A stretch of 64,000 nucleotides of DNA from Mycobacterium sp. NS-7484 (GTDB lineage: Bacteria > Actinomycetota > Actinomycetes > Mycobacteriales > Mycobacteriaceae), in NCBI RefSeq assembly GCF_001953975.1, contig NZ_MBEJ01000127.1, forward strand, positions 1 through 64,000. The letters are read 5' to 3'. The position numbers and the translations under genes are program-made. Positions 27,070-34,944 of the stretch are shown here, piece by piece. Under the pieces are notes generated by a model. The model made no database searches. It was not told the origin of the DNA and saw nothing but the letters and a program-made list of their open reading frames with translations. How positions within the stretch are numbered: the first letter of the stretch is position 1; each line of letters opens with the position of its first letter.

Positions 27070-27732
27070 ATGGCGCCCTCCAGTCCGGTGCGCCTTGTGC
27101 TGGTCGACGACCACGAGATGGTCATCGAGGGTCTCAAGGCCATGCTTGCCACGTTCAGCGACCGGGTCGAGGTCGTCGGCCAGGCGGTCGGTGCCGAGCG
27201 GGCTCTGAGTGTGATCGAGACGCTGGACCCCGACATCGTGCTGTGCGACGTCCGGATGGAGGGCTGCAGCGGGCTGGACCTGTGCCGGACGCTGCGCGAA
27301 CGCGATCCGGACCGCCGGGTGGTAATGCTGTCGGTCTACGACGACGAGCAGTACCTGTTCCAGGCGCTGCGGGTGGGGGCCGCCGGGTATCTGCTGAAGA
27401 GCATCAGCAGTGACGAGCTCGTGCGTCAGCTGGAGTTCGCCCACAGCGGCCAGACGGCGATCGATCCCGGCATGGCGGCCCGCGCCGCAGGCACCGCGGC
27501 CCGGTTGCAGCGCGACGAGTTCTGGCCCGGCGTGCGCCAGGGCCTGACCCAGCGGGAGAGCGAGATCCTGTCGTTCGTCGTCACGGGCCTGTCCAACCGC
27601 GGGATCGCCAACAAGTTGGTGATCGGTGAGGAGACCGTGAAGACCCACCTGCGTTCGATCTACCGCAAGCTCGGGGTGAGTGACCGGGCCGGCGCCGTGG
27701 CCACGGCGTTGCGGGAGGGCATCTACCAGTGA
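27070..27732 (+). CDS. NarL/LuxR-family response regulator
   Basis: A 220-residue regulator. The receiver domain (VLVDDHEMVIEGLKAML; phosphoacceptor Asp in LCDVRMEGCSG; LLKSISSDELV with the conserved Lys) is followed by a LuxR helix-turn-helix near residues 155-215 (LTQRESEILSFVVTGLSNRG, IANKLVIGEETVKTHLRSIY). Its stop overlaps the GTG of the downstream sensor kinase (GTGA), so the two form a coupled two-component system. The promoter appears leaderless and carries inverted repeats. Confidence 0.93.
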   Translation: MAPSSPVRLVLVDDHEMVIEGLKAMLATFSDRVEVVGQAVGAERALSVIETLDPDIVLCDVRMEGCSGLDLCRTLRERDPDRRVVMLSVYDDEQYLFQALRVGAAGYLLKSISSDELVRQLEFAHSGQTAIDPGMAARAAGTAARLQRDEFWPGVRQGLTQRESEILSFVVTGLSNRGIANKLVIGEETVKTHLRSIYRKLGVSDRAGAVATALREGIYQ

Positions 27733-28940
27733 CCGACAAGCCGGCCCGCGAACTCGGCCCGATCGACCTGACCGCCGATCGTGAGCTGGCCCTGCTGCGT
27801 GAGCTCATCCAGGCCGCCTCGAGTGGTCCGGGAGTGGAGCCGCTGGCCGCCGCGGCCGCCCGGATGATCACCGCGGCCACCGCCACCGACGTGTGCTTCG
27901 TGCACGTGCTCGACGACTCCGACCGCTCCCTGACGCTGGCCGGGGCCACCCCGCCGTTCGACGCCGAGATCGGCAAGATCCGGTTACCGCTCGGGCAGGG
28001 TATCTCCGGTTGGGTGGCCAGCCACCGCCAACCCGTGGTGATCAGCCACGACAAGGAGTCCGATCCGCGGTACAAACCGTTCGAGTCGCTGCGCGGACGC
28101 GACTTCACCTCGATGGTCTCGGTGCCGATGGAGACCGGGCCGGGCGGGCTGGTCGGCGTGCTCAACGTGCACACGGTCGACCGCCGCGAGTTCACCCCAC
28201 GGGACGTCGAGCTGCTGCTGGTGATCGGCCGGCTGATCGCCGGCGCATTGCATCAGGCCCGTCTGCACCGCCGGCTGGTGGCCCGTGAGCGCGCGCACGA
28301 GAATTTCGTCGAGCAGGTGATCGAGGCCCAGGAGCTCGAGCGACGCCGGCTGGCCGGCGACATTCACGACGGGATCTCCCAGCGGCTGGTGACGTTGTCC
28401 TACCGGCTCGACGCCGCAGCCCGGGCCGCCGAACCGCAGGTGGTGGCCGAACAGTTGGCGGCCGCGCGGGAACTCGTCGCGCTGACGTTGCAGGAGGCCC
28501 GGGCCGCGATCAGCGGGCTGCGCCCACCGGTCCTCGACGACCTCGGCCTGTCCGGCGGGCTGGCCAGCCTGGCCCGCTCGATCCCCCGGCCGATGATCGA
28601 GGTCGATCTGGCCGAGACCCGAGTGCCCGACCACATCGAGCTGGCGCTGTACCGGATTGCCCAGGAGTGCCTGCAGAACGTCGTCAAACACGCCGAAGCG
28701 GAGCGGGCGCGGTTGACGTTCGGCGTCGAGGACGGGGTCGCCCGCCTCGAAATCGTCGACGACGGAAAAGGTTTCGACACGTTCGAGCATCCGTTGGGCA
28801 GCGACGAGATGGGTGGCTACGGCCTGTTGTCGATGGCCGAGCGTGCCGAGATCGTCGGCGGGCGGTTGCACATCCGGTCCCGGCCGGGCGCGGGCACCAC
28901 CGTCACCGCGGCCATCCCGTTGCCCGCGCCGATCCAGTAG
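27729..28940 (+). CDS. GAF-domain sensor histidine kinase (HisKA_3 type)
   Basis: A 403-residue cytosolic kinase. An N-terminal GAF domain spans about residues 20-175 (AAAARMITAATATDVCFVHV, IRLPLGQGISGWVASHRQPV, FTSMVSVPMETGPGGLVGVL). A coiled region and the HisKA_3 box ERRRLAGDIHDGISQRLVTL with the phosphoacceptor His follow, then HATPase motifs (AQECLQNVVKHAEA, VDDGKGFDTF, GGYGLLSMAERAEIVGG). Its partner is the NarL-type regulator just upstream. No heme- or iron-sulfur-binding residues are obvious in the GAF domain, so the signal cannot be assigned; it should not be taken as DosS/DosT. Confidence 0.92.
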   Translation: MTDKPARELGPIDLTADRELALLRELIQAASSGPGVEPLAAAAARMITAATATDVCFVHVLDDSDRSLTLAGATPPFDAEIGKIRLPLGQGISGWVASHRQPVVISHDKESDPRYKPFESLRGRDFTSMVSVPMETGPGGLVGVLNVHTVDRREFTPRDVELLLVIGRLIAGALHQARLHRRLVARERAHENFVEQVIEAQELERRRLAGDIHDGISQRLVTLSYRLDAAARAAEPQVVAEQLAAARELVALTLQEARAAISGLRPPVLDDLGLSGGLASLARSIPRPMIEVDLAETRVPDHIELALYRIAQECLQNVVKHAEAERARLTFGVEDGVARLEIVDDGKGFDTFEHPLGSDEMGGYGLLSMAERAEIVGGRLHIRSRPGAGTTVTAAIPLPAPIQ

Positions 28941-28964
28941 TGAACAACCCCGAGGAGTCACCCG

Positions 28965-29348
28965 ATGCCTGCACCACGATGGGTTGCCAAGGCCAACAAG
29001 GCCGGCCTCAATCGCCTCACCCGGTTCATCGCGCCCTGGGCACCCGGCTGGGCGGTGGTGATCCACCGCGGGCGCAAGTCCGGCCGGATCTTCCGGACCC
29101 CGCTGTGGGCGTTTCGTCGGCAGCACGGCTACGTCATCGCGCTGACGTACGGCTCCGAGTCCGACTGGGTCCGCAATGTGCTGGCCGCCGGGGGATGCGA
29201 ACTCGAGACGCGGCGTCACCGGTACCGGCTGATCGAACCGAAGGTCTACCGCGACGAGAACGCCACGGACATGCCCGCGTTCATCCGCTTCATGCTGCGC
29301 CGGGTGATCAAGGCCCCGGAGTTCCTCAGCCTGCAGATCGCCGATTAA
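28965..29348 (+). CDS. Deazaflavin (F420)-dependent nitroreductase-family protein
   Basis: A 127-residue split-barrel protein of the Ddn/DUF385 family. Key segments: WAPGWAVVIHRGRKSGRIFR, TPLWAFRRQHGYVIALTYGS, WVRNVLAAGGCELETRRHRY. These proteins bind F420 or other flavins; some reduce quinones or nitroimidazoles. It starts at ATG 28965, 24 bases after the histidine kinase stop, so it may be cotranscribed with the two-component genes. Its end overlaps the convergent lipoprotein gene by four bases. Confidence 0.85.
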   Translation: MPAPRWVAKANKAGLNRLTRFIAPWAPGWAVVIHRGRKSGRIFRTPLWAFRRQHGYVIALTYGSESDWVRNVLAAGGCELETRRHRYRLIEPKVYRDENATDMPAFIRFMLRRVIKAPEFLSLQIAD

Positions 29349-29776
29349 CCGCCGAGTTTCCCGGCGAGGTCGGGGCACTCGTACTTGATCGCCACGTTCA
29401 CGATCGTCATCAACGCATCGGGCGGGAGCTTGCTGCCCATCTGGGTCAGTACGTCGACGACGTCCTGCTTGGTCTTGTTGAAGCTGCCGTTGCCCATGAT
29501 GCACGCCATGATCAGCTGGTTGCGGATGGCGCTGTCGGACCCTTCGATTCCGGCGGCACGAACCTCGGCATACGCCGCGGGCGGTAACGACGCCGAACCA
29601 CCGCCCGGCGCTGCGCGTGTGGTCGGGGTCTTCGTTCGGCTGGGCGCCTTCGATGTCGTGGTGAAGGGCGTGACGTCGTCGGGTGCGGTGGCCACGCCGG
29701 TGGTGGTGGTGCTGCAGGCCGCGAGCAGCATGACCGCGACGGCACCCAGCGCCGCACTGAGTCGCTTGGCGTTCAT
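29345..29776 (-). CDS. Small secreted lipoprotein (DUF732-like)
   Basis: A 143-residue lipoprotein. The signal peptide is MNAKRLSAALGAVAVMLL with a lipobox LAAC (Cys21), followed by a Thr/Pro-rich low-complexity linker to about residue 60. The C-terminal domain has two cysteines (IMACIMGN, KYECPDLAG) and AYAEVRAAGIEGSDSAIRNQ, resembling small mycobacterial DUF732 proteins. Function unknown; surface location is expected. GGGGAGTGAG precedes ATG 29776. Confidence 0.75.
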   Translation of the reverse strand: MNAKRLSAALGAVAVMLLAACSTTTTGVATAPDDVTPFTTTSKAPSRTKTPTTRAAPGGGSASLPPAAYAEVRAAGIEGSDSAIRNQLIMACIMGNGSFNKTKQDVVDVLTQMGSKLPPDALMTIVNVAIKYECPDLAGKLGG

Positions 29777-29832
29777 CTCACTCCCCTCGCCTGACTTCGA
29801 GAGTAGGCGGGTTCGCTCGGGCGGCCTAGGCT

Positions 29833-30336
29833 TCAGAAATCCCCGGAGTGTCGGCGCAACGTCTCGATCGAGGACACCAGGGCCTGGGATTGTTCCTCCG
29901 ACATCCCGACATCGGCGAACACCTGCTCGTTGAGGGTGACGGTGGCGTCCTCCACCGTCGAGCGGCCGAGGTCGGTGATGCGTACCAGTGTGGTGCGCCC
30001 GTCGGTGGGATGCGGGATCCGTTCCACCAGGCCGTTGGCCTCCAGCCGGCGGATCGCGTGCGTGACGCTGGTGACATGCACCTGCAGCCGATCGGATGCC
30101 TTCGTGATCGGCAGCGCGCCGGACCGGCTGAAGGCCAGCAACCGCAGCAGCTCGAACCGGGAGAAGCTCAGATCGTAGGGCCGCAACGCGGTCTCGACCC
30201 GGGCCAGCAGGATCTGGTGGGCCCGCATCACCGAGGTCACCGCGACCATGCCGCCGGCCACCTCGCCCCAGCCGGCGGCCTCCCAGTTCGCGCGGGCCTG
30301 CGCGATGGGGTCCCGCTTGTCCGGTGGTGAGGTCAC
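29833..30336 (-). CDS. MarR-family transcriptional regulator
   Basis: A 167-residue winged-helix protein: LARVETALRPYDLSFSRFEL, LLRLLAFSRSGALPITKASD, VTHAIRRLEANGLVERIPHP (recognition helix and wing) and TDGRTTLVRITDLGRSTVED. The start is GTG 30336 after AAGAGG. Target genes are not clear: neighbours are a lipoprotein downstream and the aminotransferase gene of the SigL-linked operon upstream, all on the same strand, with a 67-base gap to the latter. Readthrough from that operon is possible. Confidence 0.88.
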   Translation of the reverse strand: MTSPPDKRDPIAQARANWEAAGWGEVAGGMVAVTSVMRAHQILLARVETALRPYDLSFSRFELLRLLAFSRSGALPITKASDRLQVHVTSVTHAIRRLEANGLVERIPHPTDGRTTLVRITDLGRSTVEDATVTLNEQVFADVGMSEEQSQALVSSIETLRRHSGDF

Positions 30337-30403
30337 GCCTCTTCTTACCGCATCACCGCGCGGGCACCGCGCATTCCACCCGTTACGCCGCGATCGGTTC
30401 CAC

Positions 30404-31435
30404 TCAGCGTGCGGCCGTCACCGCATCGAGCACCGCGCGGGTGGACTGCCGTGATCCGACGGTGATCCGTACCCCCCCGTCGGGGTAATGGCGTAGTTGA
30501 AGTCCGCTGCCGTCGAACACCGACGACCACGGTGCGGCCCGGCCGGGCAGGAACACGAAGTTGGCCCGCGCGTCGGTGTTGTACACGCCCGCCGCACGCA
30601 GCCGCACCTGGAGATGCCGCCGCTCCGCGGTGATCATCCGGATCCGTTGGCGCAGCTGGCGTTCCGCAGCGTACGAGGCAGCGACGGCGACCTGGGCGTT
30701 GAGGCCGACGCCGAACGGCAGCTGCATCCGCCACAACGATCGGCCGAGATCTGGGGCGCAGAAGCCGTAGCCGATCCGCAGGCCGGCCAGCCCGTAGGCC
30801 TTCGAAAACGTCCGCACCACCACGACATTGCCGAACCGGCGGACCAGGTTCGGGCCGTCGATGCGGTCCGCGGCGGACAGGAACTCCACATACGCCTCGT
30901 CCAACACGACGACGGTGTCGGCGGGCAGCCGGCTCAGGAACCGCTCGATCTCGCCGGCCGGCTCGATGGTGCCCGTCGGGTTGTGCGGGCGGCAGACCAC
31001 CACCACCCGGGCTTGCCGTGCGACCTCGGCCATCGCCTGCAGATCGTGACGGCCGTGCGCATCGAGCGGAACCGTCACCGTCTGCAATCGCGCCATCTGG
31101 GCGAAGATCGGATATCCGTCGAACGTCGGCGCCGACATCACCATCGTGTCACCAGGACTCGTCACCGCATGCAGCACCTGCATGATGACGCCCGTCGCGC
31201 CGGCACCCACGATCACCTGTTCTTCGGATATCCCGTCATGATCGGCGATCAACGAGCGCAACCGCTGCGGCAGGAACTCCGGATACCGGTTGGCCGCGCC
31301 ATCGCAGGCGCGCAGCGCCGAGCGCACCGCAGGAAGCGGCGGGAAGGGACATTCGTTGAGCGACAACGCCAACGGATTGACCGCCTGCGGCAATGCCCCC
31401 ACTGCGTCGAGCAGCGCGGTGCGGGGCGCCGCCAT
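30404..31435 (-). CDS. HisC-like PLP-dependent aminotransferase, last gene of the SigL-linked cluster
   Basis: A 343-residue class I/II aminotransferase resembling histidinol-phosphate aminotransferase. Visible are LALSLNECPFPPLPAVRSAL, VGAGATGVIMQVLHAVTSPG, CRPHNPTGTIEPAG, VVLDEAYVEFLSAADRIDG, the PLP lysine in RTFSKAYGLAGLRIGYGFCA, and a C-terminal Arg in GVRITVGSRQ. The start at ATG 31435 shares one base with the stop of the KAS III-like gene (TGATG). It is unlikely to be the housekeeping hisC because it lies outside a his operon and is tied to this cluster. The amino acceptor is unknown; it may aminate a keto product of the upstream enzymes. Confidence 0.85.
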   Translation of the reverse strand: MAAPRTALLDAVGALPQAVNPLALSLNECPFPPLPAVRSALRACDGAANRYPEFLPQRLRSLIADHDGISEEQVIVGAGATGVIMQVLHAVTSPGDTMVMSAPTFDGYPIFAQMARLQTVTVPLDAHGRHDLQAMAEVARQARVVVVCRPHNPTGTIEPAGEIERFLSRLPADTVVVLDEAYVEFLSAADRIDGPNLVRRFGNVVVVRTFSKAYGLAGLRIGYGFCAPDLGRSLWRMQLPFGVGLNAQVAVAASYAAERQLRQRIRMITAERRHLQVRLRAAGVYNTDARANFVFLPGRAAPWSSVFDGSGLQLRHYPDGGVRITVGSRQSTRAVLDAVTAAR

Positions 31436-32481
31436 CAGGCGGTCCTCACATCGGCCCCGACGGCCGTGCGCCCGCCCCACCGCACCGCCGCGGCGCCCGC
31501 GAAATCACCGGCGTGGGCAAACGCCGCCATCAGGACGGTGTCGCCGGCCTTGACCCGCCCCTCCGTCACCGCCCGATCCAGATTGACGGGAATTCCTGCG
31601 GCGAAAAGATTTCCGCACTCGTCAAAGGTGTCGACATGGCGGTCGGCCGGCAGTTCCAGCGCCTCCCGCCAGTTCCGCAGGAACACCCGGTTGGGTTGGT
31701 TCGTGACGAGCAGGTCGACGTCTTTGGGCGCGATCCCGATCCGGTCACAGACCGCGTAGGACACCTCGGGAACCTGCCGGTTACCCCGCGCCAGCACCTT
31801 GGTGATCTTGCTTTCGGTGAAGCCGATGCAGCCCTCCCCCGGGCCCGGTTGCCACCACTTGCGCGGCGGGTCGACGGCGATGGTCATCTCCCCCGCGTAT
31901 TCGCCGTAGGTACGGCATTCCACGTCGAGGATCGGCGACACATCAGAGCGGGTCACCAGGCCCACCGCCGCACCGTCGCCGGGGACCGCGGCCTGAGCTT
32001 TACGCCGGATCGTGGGCTGGTCGAAGATCTGCCCGGCCGCGTTCTGCGCGATTGCGATCACCGCGGTGTGTCCCTCACCCGAATTGAGCAGTGTACGGGC
32101 GACTTTCAGCGCGAGGACGAATGCCGCGCACCCGCCGTTGTGCAGGTCGATCACCCAGCTCGGCTTCATCCCGAGGCGGTGCGCGATACCTCCACCGCTG
32201 CCGTAGAACGGCGTATCGGGCAACTGGGTGTGGGTGATCAGCACGTCGGCGCCGGTGACGACGTCGGCGCCGTGACGCTCGATCACCCCGGCGGCCGCCT
32301 GTTCCACCATGTCGATCGCGGTTTCGTCGGGTCCGATGTGATGGCGGAATCGCGGCGCACGGAACATCATGTGCTCGGCCAGCTCATCGGTTTCGGCGAA
32401 TCCGGCGTAGTAGTCGGCAGCGATCGGCTCACCGGGCAGATAGGTGGAGACGTCGACGAGGCTGACGGGGTTGGTCGTCAT
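31435..32481 (-). CDS. KAS III-family (FabH-like) acyltransferase/condensing enzyme with atypical triad
   Basis: A 348-residue thiolase-fold protein of the 3-oxoacyl-ACP synthase III family (N-terminal VSLVDVSTYLPGEPIAAD; ADVLITHTQLPDTPF; nucleophile Cys118 in LHNGGCAAFVLAL; ECGNLFAAGIPVNL with Asn291). The catalytic His expected in the HQAN-type motif is replaced: the segment reads LLVTNQPNRVFL, with Asn261 in that place. Loss of this His argues against ordinary decarboxylative condensation and suggests acyl transfer or another Claisen-type reaction. GAGGTGAG precedes ATG 32481, and only three bases separate it from the upstream SRPBCC-like gene. Confidence 0.84.
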   Translation of the reverse strand: MTTNPVSLVDVSTYLPGEPIAADYYAGFAETDELAEHMMFRAPRFRHHIGPDETAIDMVEQAAAGVIERHGADVVTGADVLITHTQLPDTPFYGSGGGIAHRLGMKPSWVIDLHNGGCAAFVLALKVARTLLNSGEGHTAVIAIAQNAAGQIFDQPTIRRKAQAAVPGDGAAVGLVTRSDVSPILDVECRTYGEYAGEMTIAVDPPRKWWQPGPGEGCIGFTESKITKVLARGNRQVPEVSYAVCDRIGIAPKDVDLLVTNQPNRVFLRNWREALELPADRHVDTFDECGNLFAAGIPVNLDRAVTEGRVKAGDTVLMAAFAHAGDFAGAAAVRWGGRTAVGADVRTA

Positions 32482-32484
32482 GTC

Positions 32485-33165
32485 TCACCTCATCCAGGCC
32501 GGGGTGACCGGAAGGCCGTTGCGGTAGCGGTATTCGGCGATCGCCTTGAGGTTGTGTAACTCCAGCAGGTGACCGGGACCGAACATGTCCCAGAAGTCGC
32601 CGACCCAGACACCACGTCCCGGTGGCGCGGTCTCGGGGTAGGGGTTCTCGTCGTAGAACGGATGGTGGCAATTGGTCCACAGCACAACCGATCCCGGCTT
32701 GTCGAAGACGAGCTGCGCGTCGACGATGCGCATCAGGTAGATCATCCACAGGTGCTTGCCCTGATCCCAGGCACAGTGGTAGTCGACGGTCAGCGCATCG
32801 CGGTGGGCCACGGTGCGGGTGTAGAGCTCGCTGCCCGGCCCGGCCGGCCCGGCCCCGAGCCGGTCGTGGGCCAGCCACATATCGGGCTGTTCAGTCTGGG
32901 TGAATCCTCGCAAGCTGTAGGTCCACTCCTCCAAACAGCGGGTGTCGGACAGATAGTCGAACAACTCATCGGGTGGGCAATCGATGTAGTCGTTGACCGT
33001 GCAGTATTGACCGAACACCTGATCATGCGGATAGACCGACCGCATCATGTCCATGATGATCGGCGTGGCCTTCTCCTTGGGTGAGGTCTCGATCCGGATC
33101 AACCCGTCGAGCGGGTCGCGGGTGGCCCGATGGGCCGTGATGTCCTCAAGCGCGGGCAGTGACAT
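32485..33165 (-). CDS. START/SRPBCC-like protein of the SigL-linked cluster
   Basis: A 226-residue protein. The segment VNDYIDCPPDELFDYLSDTR then CLEEWTYSLRGFT resembles the opening strand and helices of SRPBCC (polyketide cyclase/START-like) proteins, which hold hydrophobic ligands in a deep cavity. Later segments rich in Trp/His/Asp (CAWDQGKHLWMIYLMRIVDA, WTNCHHPFYDENPYPETAPP) are not familiar to me. No signal peptide or membrane helix. Start ATG 33165 overlaps the end of the ThDP-enzyme gene by 20 bases. A role as cyclase, aromatase or ligand carrier is inferred from fold and context. Confidence 0.6.
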   Translation of the reverse strand: MSLPALEDITAHRATRDPLDGLIRIETSPKEKATPIIMDMMRSVYPHDQVFGQYCTVNDYIDCPPDELFDYLSDTRCLEEWTYSLRGFTQTEQPDMWLAHDRLGAGPAGPGSELYTRTVAHRDALTVDYHCAWDQGKHLWMIYLMRIVDAQLVFDKPGSVVLWTNCHHPFYDENPYPETAPPGRGVWVGDFWDMFGPGHLLELHNLKAIAEYRYRNGLPVTPAWMR

Positions 33166-34858
33166 GACGCCTGTTCTCCTCTGCGGGTTGGTCGGATTCG
33201 GTGAGAAACGCGGCGAACGGCGGGATCTCGTCGGCCGAGCATTCGATGCTGAGCACCGAGGGACCGTCGGTGGCCAATGCCACCTGCAACGCTTCGGGCA
33301 ACTGATCGATCTCGGTGACGTCGACGGCGGGCAGTCCGGGGAACATCGCGGCCAGCCCCGCACCCAGCCGGCTCGGCCCGAACCGGTTGTAGGAGTAGCG
33401 GTTGCCGTAGAACACCTGTTCGCGGGTGACGCACATGGCGTGCGCGTGGTTGTCGAACAGCAGGAAGGTGATCGGCAGCCGGTACTGGATTGCGGTGTGG
33501 ATCTCCATGCCGTGCATGAAGAATGCGCCGTCGCCGGCGATCACCACGGTGCGGCTGCGGCCATCGTGGGCCCGGTGAAACGTCATCCCGATGCCGGCCC
33601 CGAAGCTGTAGCCCATGCCGCCCATGCCGAGCGCCACCATGAAGCGGCCGTCACGCCGAACCGGTAGGTAATGGATCGCCGCGGCGCCGATGTTGCCCGC
33701 ATCGACCACGAGGTCGGTGCCGTGCGGCAGGGCCGTATCCAGGACGGTCATCGCGGCGCGGTACCGGATGCCCGGGCCGTGATGGTCCGGTGGTCGCAAC
33801 TCGCTGGGCGCGAAGGCATTCGGTTCCCGCCGCGCAACGCTGCCGGACCGGCTCACGGCGCGGGCCAGATGCATCAGCGACTCACGTAGATCGTCGGAGT
33901 GGATGTGGCGACACGACAGGTAGGGCTCCCGCGCGCCGATCGAGTAGGTCGGCACGGCGGCCCACACGTCGTCGAGGCCGGCCCGGGCCGTCACCGGCAT
34001 CCTGGTGCCGACCAGCAGGCACAACGCGCTGCGCGCCGCGGTGGCGGACACCCCGGGATGGCCCATCACCCCGGCCACCCCCAATCCGATGGACGAGCCG
34101 GGTTCTGGGATCCCCGCCACGTCCTTGGCATCGGGCACGGTGGCCACGGCGGCCCGCAGTGCGGTCCGCAGTGATTCCAGGGCGGTACGCGCATCGTCAC
34201 GGGCCACCTGTTCACCGGCGATGATCGTGATCGGACCGTCGGCGTCGCGCAGCGCCCGCTCGAGCCGGATCAGATCGGAACCAGCCACCGAAGAAGGGAT
34301 TTCGTTGCCCTCCAGGCCTGTCCACTCGTCGAGCAGTGTTTGCTGAATATCTTTGGGCAGCAACAACACCGCCGGTCCGCCGGTACGTGCGGCCGCGATC
34401 GCATCTGGCAACGCGGTACGGATGTCGTCGGGATCCAGCACCCGGCGGCAATACACCGACACCGCGGAGAACACGGCCTGCGCGTCGAGGCTTCCGTTGT
34501 CCCCGCTGGTGTCCTGGAACGCACCTCGACCGTCGAGCACCGTCGGCGCCTGTCCGATCAGCGCCAGTACCGGGACCCGGCTGGCCAACGATTCGGCCAA
34601 CCCAGGCACGGTGTTGAGACAGCCGCCGCCCGAAGTCGCGGCCACCACGCCCAGTCCGGCTCCGCTGCGGCTGTAGCCGTCAGCCATTGCCGCCGCGGAG
34701 AATTCGTGTTTGGCCAGTACCGCGGTGATGCCGTCACAGAAGTATGCCGCGTCGTAGAGGTCTTCGATGTTGGCGCCGTCGACACCGAAGATGTGCGTAA
34801 TCCCGGTCGCCGCCAGATGGTCGACGATGTGGTCCACGACCCTGTGCCGATTGGCCAT
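33146..34858 (-). CDS. Thiamine-diphosphate-dependent enzyme (acetolactate synthase/decarboxylase-like), first gene of the SigL-linked cluster
   Basis: A 570-residue ThDP enzyme of the ilvB/pyruvate decarboxylase superfamily. The N-terminal PYR domain carries the cofactor-activating Glu52 in AVLAKHEFSAAAMADGYSR; a middle Rossmann-like domain follows. The C-terminal PP domain has the metal/diphosphate motif VIAGDGAFFMHGMEIHTAI through TFLLFDNHAHAMC. Such enzymes decarboxylate 2-oxo acids and release aldehydes or form acyloins and acetohydroxy acids; the exact substrate cannot be read. It starts at ATG 34858 with AGGTGA upstream and is preceded by a SigL-type promoter. Genuine IlvB is usually beside ilvN, absent here. 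Confidence 0.86.
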   Translation of the reverse strand: MANRHRVVDHIVDHLAATGITHIFGVDGANIEDLYDAAYFCDGITAVLAKHEFSAAAMADGYSRSGAGLGVVAATSGGGCLNTVPGLAESLASRVPVLALIGQAPTVLDGRGAFQDTSGDNGSLDAQAVFSAVSVYCRRVLDPDDIRTALPDAIAAARTGGPAVLLLPKDIQQTLLDEWTGLEGNEIPSSVAGSDLIRLERALRDADGPITIIAGEQVARDDARTALESLRTALRAAVATVPDAKDVAGIPEPGSSIGLGVAGVMGHPGVSATAARSALCLLVGTRMPVTARAGLDDVWAAVPTYSIGAREPYLSCRHIHSDDLRESLMHLARAVSRSGSVARREPNAFAPSELRPPDHHGPGIRYRAAMTVLDTALPHGTDLVVDAGNIGAAAIHYLPVRRDGRFMVALGMGGMGYSFGAGIGMTFHRAHDGRSRTVVIAGDGAFFMHGMEIHTAIQYRLPITFLLFDNHAHAMCVTREQVFYGNRYSYNRFGPSRLGAGLAAMFPGLPAVDVTEIDQLPEALQVALATDGPSVLSIECSADEIPPFAAFLTESDQPAEENRRHVTARA

Positions 34859-34887
34859 TGGTCACCTACTTCCGCGTTCTGCCGTGT

Positions 34888-34915
34888 GACACGACCCGCG
34901 GACGTTCTGGGTTCA
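34888..34915 (-). promoter_or_regulatory. SigL-type ECF promoter driving the four-gene enzyme cluster
   Basis: On the minus strand the -35 TGAACC (34910-34915) and -10 CGTGTC (34888-34893) are exactly 16 bases apart, matching the consensus reported for M. tuberculosis SigL. The expected start is about 23 bases before the ThDP-enzyme ATG at 34858. The element lies in the 86-base gap after rslA and duplicates the spacing of the sigL promoter. Confidence 0.75.
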
Positions 34916-34944
34916 ACCAACGCCGAAAACCGACGAAAACGGAT

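Noticed and set aside
27070-28940. The NarL-type regulator and GAF kinase as DosR/DosS
   Set aside because: The kinase has one GAF domain without evident heme ligands, and no dormancy-type genes adjoin. The family resemblance is general to NarL/HisKA_3 pairs.
30404-31435. The aminotransferase as biosynthetic hisC
   Set aside because: No his genes are nearby, and its start is fused to the KAS III-like gene end; HisC resemblance is at family level only.
33146-34858. ThDP enzyme as the housekeeping acetolactate synthase IlvB
   Set aside because: No ilvN or ilvC is adjacent and the gene is locked into an overlapping four-gene cluster with a SigL-type promoter; it is more likely a specialised paralogue.
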